From Duganella lactea (lineage in GTDB: Bacteria > Pseudomonadota > Gammaproteobacteria > Burkholderiales > Burkholderiaceae_D), in assembly GCF_009857505.1 (NCBI RefSeq), contig NZ_WWCP01000021.1, forward strand, positions 28,798 through 92,797: a DNA stretch of 64,000 nucleotides, read 5' to 3'. The position numbers and the translations under genes are program-made. The notes under the pieces were generated by a model. The model was not told where the DNA came from. It saw only the letters and a list, made by a program, of their open reading frames with translations, and ran no database searches. The first letter of the stretch is position 1. Each line of letters starts with the position of its first letter. This document shows positions 63,104 through 64,000 of this stretch, in pieces.

Positions 63104-63781
63104 TTATGGCATGAGATAACCGCGCGCCATGCGCACGGCACTGTCGGCGAAGCGGTCGGGGCCGATGTCGGCGGCACGGTACTTCCAGCGCTTGACGTAC
63201 CAGTCCTGGAACGCGGCCATGATGTGGGCGGCGATCAGGTCGGGGTTGCCGTTGTGGCCCGGCACCTTGGCGATGATGTTGGCGAACAGCGTCTGCACGT
63301 GCAGCTCCGATTCCTTGGCTGTACCGCGTTGCTCGGCCTGCAATACGCGCGAATCCATGAAGACGAAATAGAACCAAGGCTGCAGTATCTCCGACACGTA
63401 GATCGAGGCGCGGATCAGCGCCTCCAGCCGGTCCAGCGGGTCGGTGACATCGGTGAACATCTTCGGCACTTCGAGGGTGGCGTGGCGCACCACGTCTTCG
63501 ATCATCTCGGCCAGTTGGTCCTTGCTGCTGATGTAGCCGTACAGTCCGCCCATCGACAGCCCGGTCTCACCGCACAGGTCGCGCAGGTTCATGGCGCGGA
63601 AGCCGACCTCATTGGCCAGCTTGAAGGTCGCATTGAAGATTTTTTCCAGATTCTGCAACGCCGGCTTGCGGCGCTTGACCGTGATGCGATCAGCATAGCG
63701 GTCGAGCAGGTAGGCCCAGATGTTGACGCCATCGAGCGGCGTCATCGCCTGAAATTGTTGGAAGTCGAATTGGGCAGGCAA
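63104..63781 (-). CDS. TetR/AcrR-family transcriptional regulator
   Basis: 225 residues. An N-terminal extension of about 45 residues precedes the HTH: NLEKIFNATFKLANEVGFRAMNLRDLCGETGLSMGGLYGYISSKDQLAEMI, the TetR pattern with recognition helix GGLYGYISSK. The helical ligand-binding part is Trp/Phe-rich (QPWFYFVFMDS, FQDWYVKRWKYR), suggesting a hydrophobic effector. It lies directly upstream of the broken serine hydrolase on the same strand, which may be its former target. A near-palindrome over its own -10 suggests autoregulation. Confidence 0.88.
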   Translation of the reverse strand: MPAQFDFQQFQAMTPLDGVNIWAYLLDRYADRITVKRRKPALQNLEKIFNATFKLANEVGFRAMNLRDLCGETGLSMGGLYGYISSKDQLAEMIEDVVRHATLEVPKMFTDVTDPLDRLEALIRASIYVSEILQPWFYFVFMDSRVLQAEQRGTAKESELHVQTLFANIIAKVPGHNGNPDLIAAHIMAAFQDWYVKRWKYRAADIGPDRFADSAVRMARGYLMP

Positions 63782-63805
63782 AGTTGTCCCTGTAGTTGGT
63801 TTTTG

Positions 63806-63819
63806 TTGTAATTATAACG
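63806..63819 (-). promoter_or_regulatory. near-palindromic site over the TetR gene -10
   Basis: GTTGTAATTATAAC is a palindrome except for one base pair. On the minus strand it contains TATAAT (63812-63817), 31 bases before the TetR ATG. A -35 match is poor. It is suited to autorepression by the TetR protein. Confidence 0.4.
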
Positions 63820-63918
63820 CAGCGTTTGCCGGCACTGAGCAGTCACTCAATGGGCGTAGCGGGCGATAAAATACACGCCGCGGACGTGTAAGAAATTCTG
63901 TGTGTGCGGGGCCGGTTT

Positions 63919-64000
63919 TTAGTTAATCGCGTTCGTGAAGCGTTCGCCAAACATGATGGCAAATTGATTGGCCGCCAGCTTCCAAGTCCGCTGTGGCATC
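63919..64000 (-). CDS. C-terminal end of an unrecognised ORF running out of the window
   Basis: On the minus strand the last codons read PQRTWKLAANQFAIMFGERF then TNAIN and TAA at 63919-63921. The ATG at 63999 is at the very edge and is probably internal. The tail style (conserved Lys/Asn/Phe with IMFGERF) recalls the C-terminus of some transposases, but 26 residues are not enough to assign. The 137 bases between it and the TetR gene hold no other gene. Confidence 0.35.
   Translation of the reverse strand, partial: MPQRTWKLAANQFAIMFGERFTNAIN

Overview
The window is a high-GC bacterial chromosome segment. Gene content and protein similarity suggest a betaproteobacterium of the Burkholderiales, most likely Oxalobacteraceae (Duganella/Massilia/Rugamonas-like). 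The reasons are a long-form ThyA, a CpxRA system with divergent Spy-like gene, RpfE-RecJ, PrfB-LysS, ComEC-TatD-LolD-LolC, POT transporters and large TonB receptors. This placement is inference from recognisable families, not a database result. I found no rRNA, tRNA or CRISPR array.

Layout. 1-9.6 kb (plus strand): the 3' half of an FtsX-like ABC permease with its AttH/CrtC-like partner, an MsbA-type exporter, a threonine-aldolase-like PLP enzyme, an RhlE-type helicase, then thyA, an alpha/beta hydrolase, folA and a DUF4337 protein. thyA and folA are the dTMP/folate pair; dcd at 16.4 kb supplies dUTP precursors to the same pathway. 9.6-12.1 kb: a large Orn/Lys/Arg decarboxylase behind a leader with an attenuator-like hairpin. 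12.2-16 kb: an intradiol-dioxygenase-like lipoprotein, a Spy/CpxP-like periplasmic protein and divergent cpxRA. The intergenic region carries two exact GTAAA-N5-GTAAA boxes. 16-28.1 kb: dcd, a hydrolase, comEC, a TonB receptor, a GT-C-like membrane protein, tatD, lolD and lolC, all on the minus strand.

28.1-32 kb is an accessory island of small same-direction genes: mazEF, a Cys-rich small protein, a frameshifted P-loop kinase-like gene and three hypotheticals, one HEPN-like. It looks less GC-rich than its surroundings. It is bounded by a 27-bp imperfect inverted repeat (28276-28302 and 31954-31980, 23 of 27 matching) and has no visible transposase or integrase. This is the most unusual structure in the window.

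32-36.3 kb: rpfE-like gene, recJ, a Xre/RES toxin-antitoxin pair with its own promoter/operator, and a DUF2288 protein. 36.3-51.4 kb is a minus-strand block. It holds a three-gene operon (hydrolase, BlaI-type repressor, M56 peptidase with C-terminal HEAT repeats) with two tandem BlaI-type operators. It also holds a large alpha/beta hydrolase, a DUF4272 protein, an aldo/keto reductase, a lipoprotein, and a Liv branched-chain amino acid uptake cluster in which LivM and LivG are one polypeptide. A SEL1 protein and a CpdB-like nucleotidase lipoprotein close the block. 51.5-64 kb: prfB with its programmed frameshift, a HAD phosphatase, lysS, ppnN, a POT peptide transporter, glpD, PBP1A (mrcA), a broken class-C-type serine hydrolase with its TetR gene, and the end of an unrecognised ORF at the right edge.

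Most convergent gene pairs are separated by strong hairpins that resemble one another. The comEC-tatD-lolDC / rpfE-recJ / prfB-lysS backbone appears to be an ancestral neighbourhood opened by several insertions.
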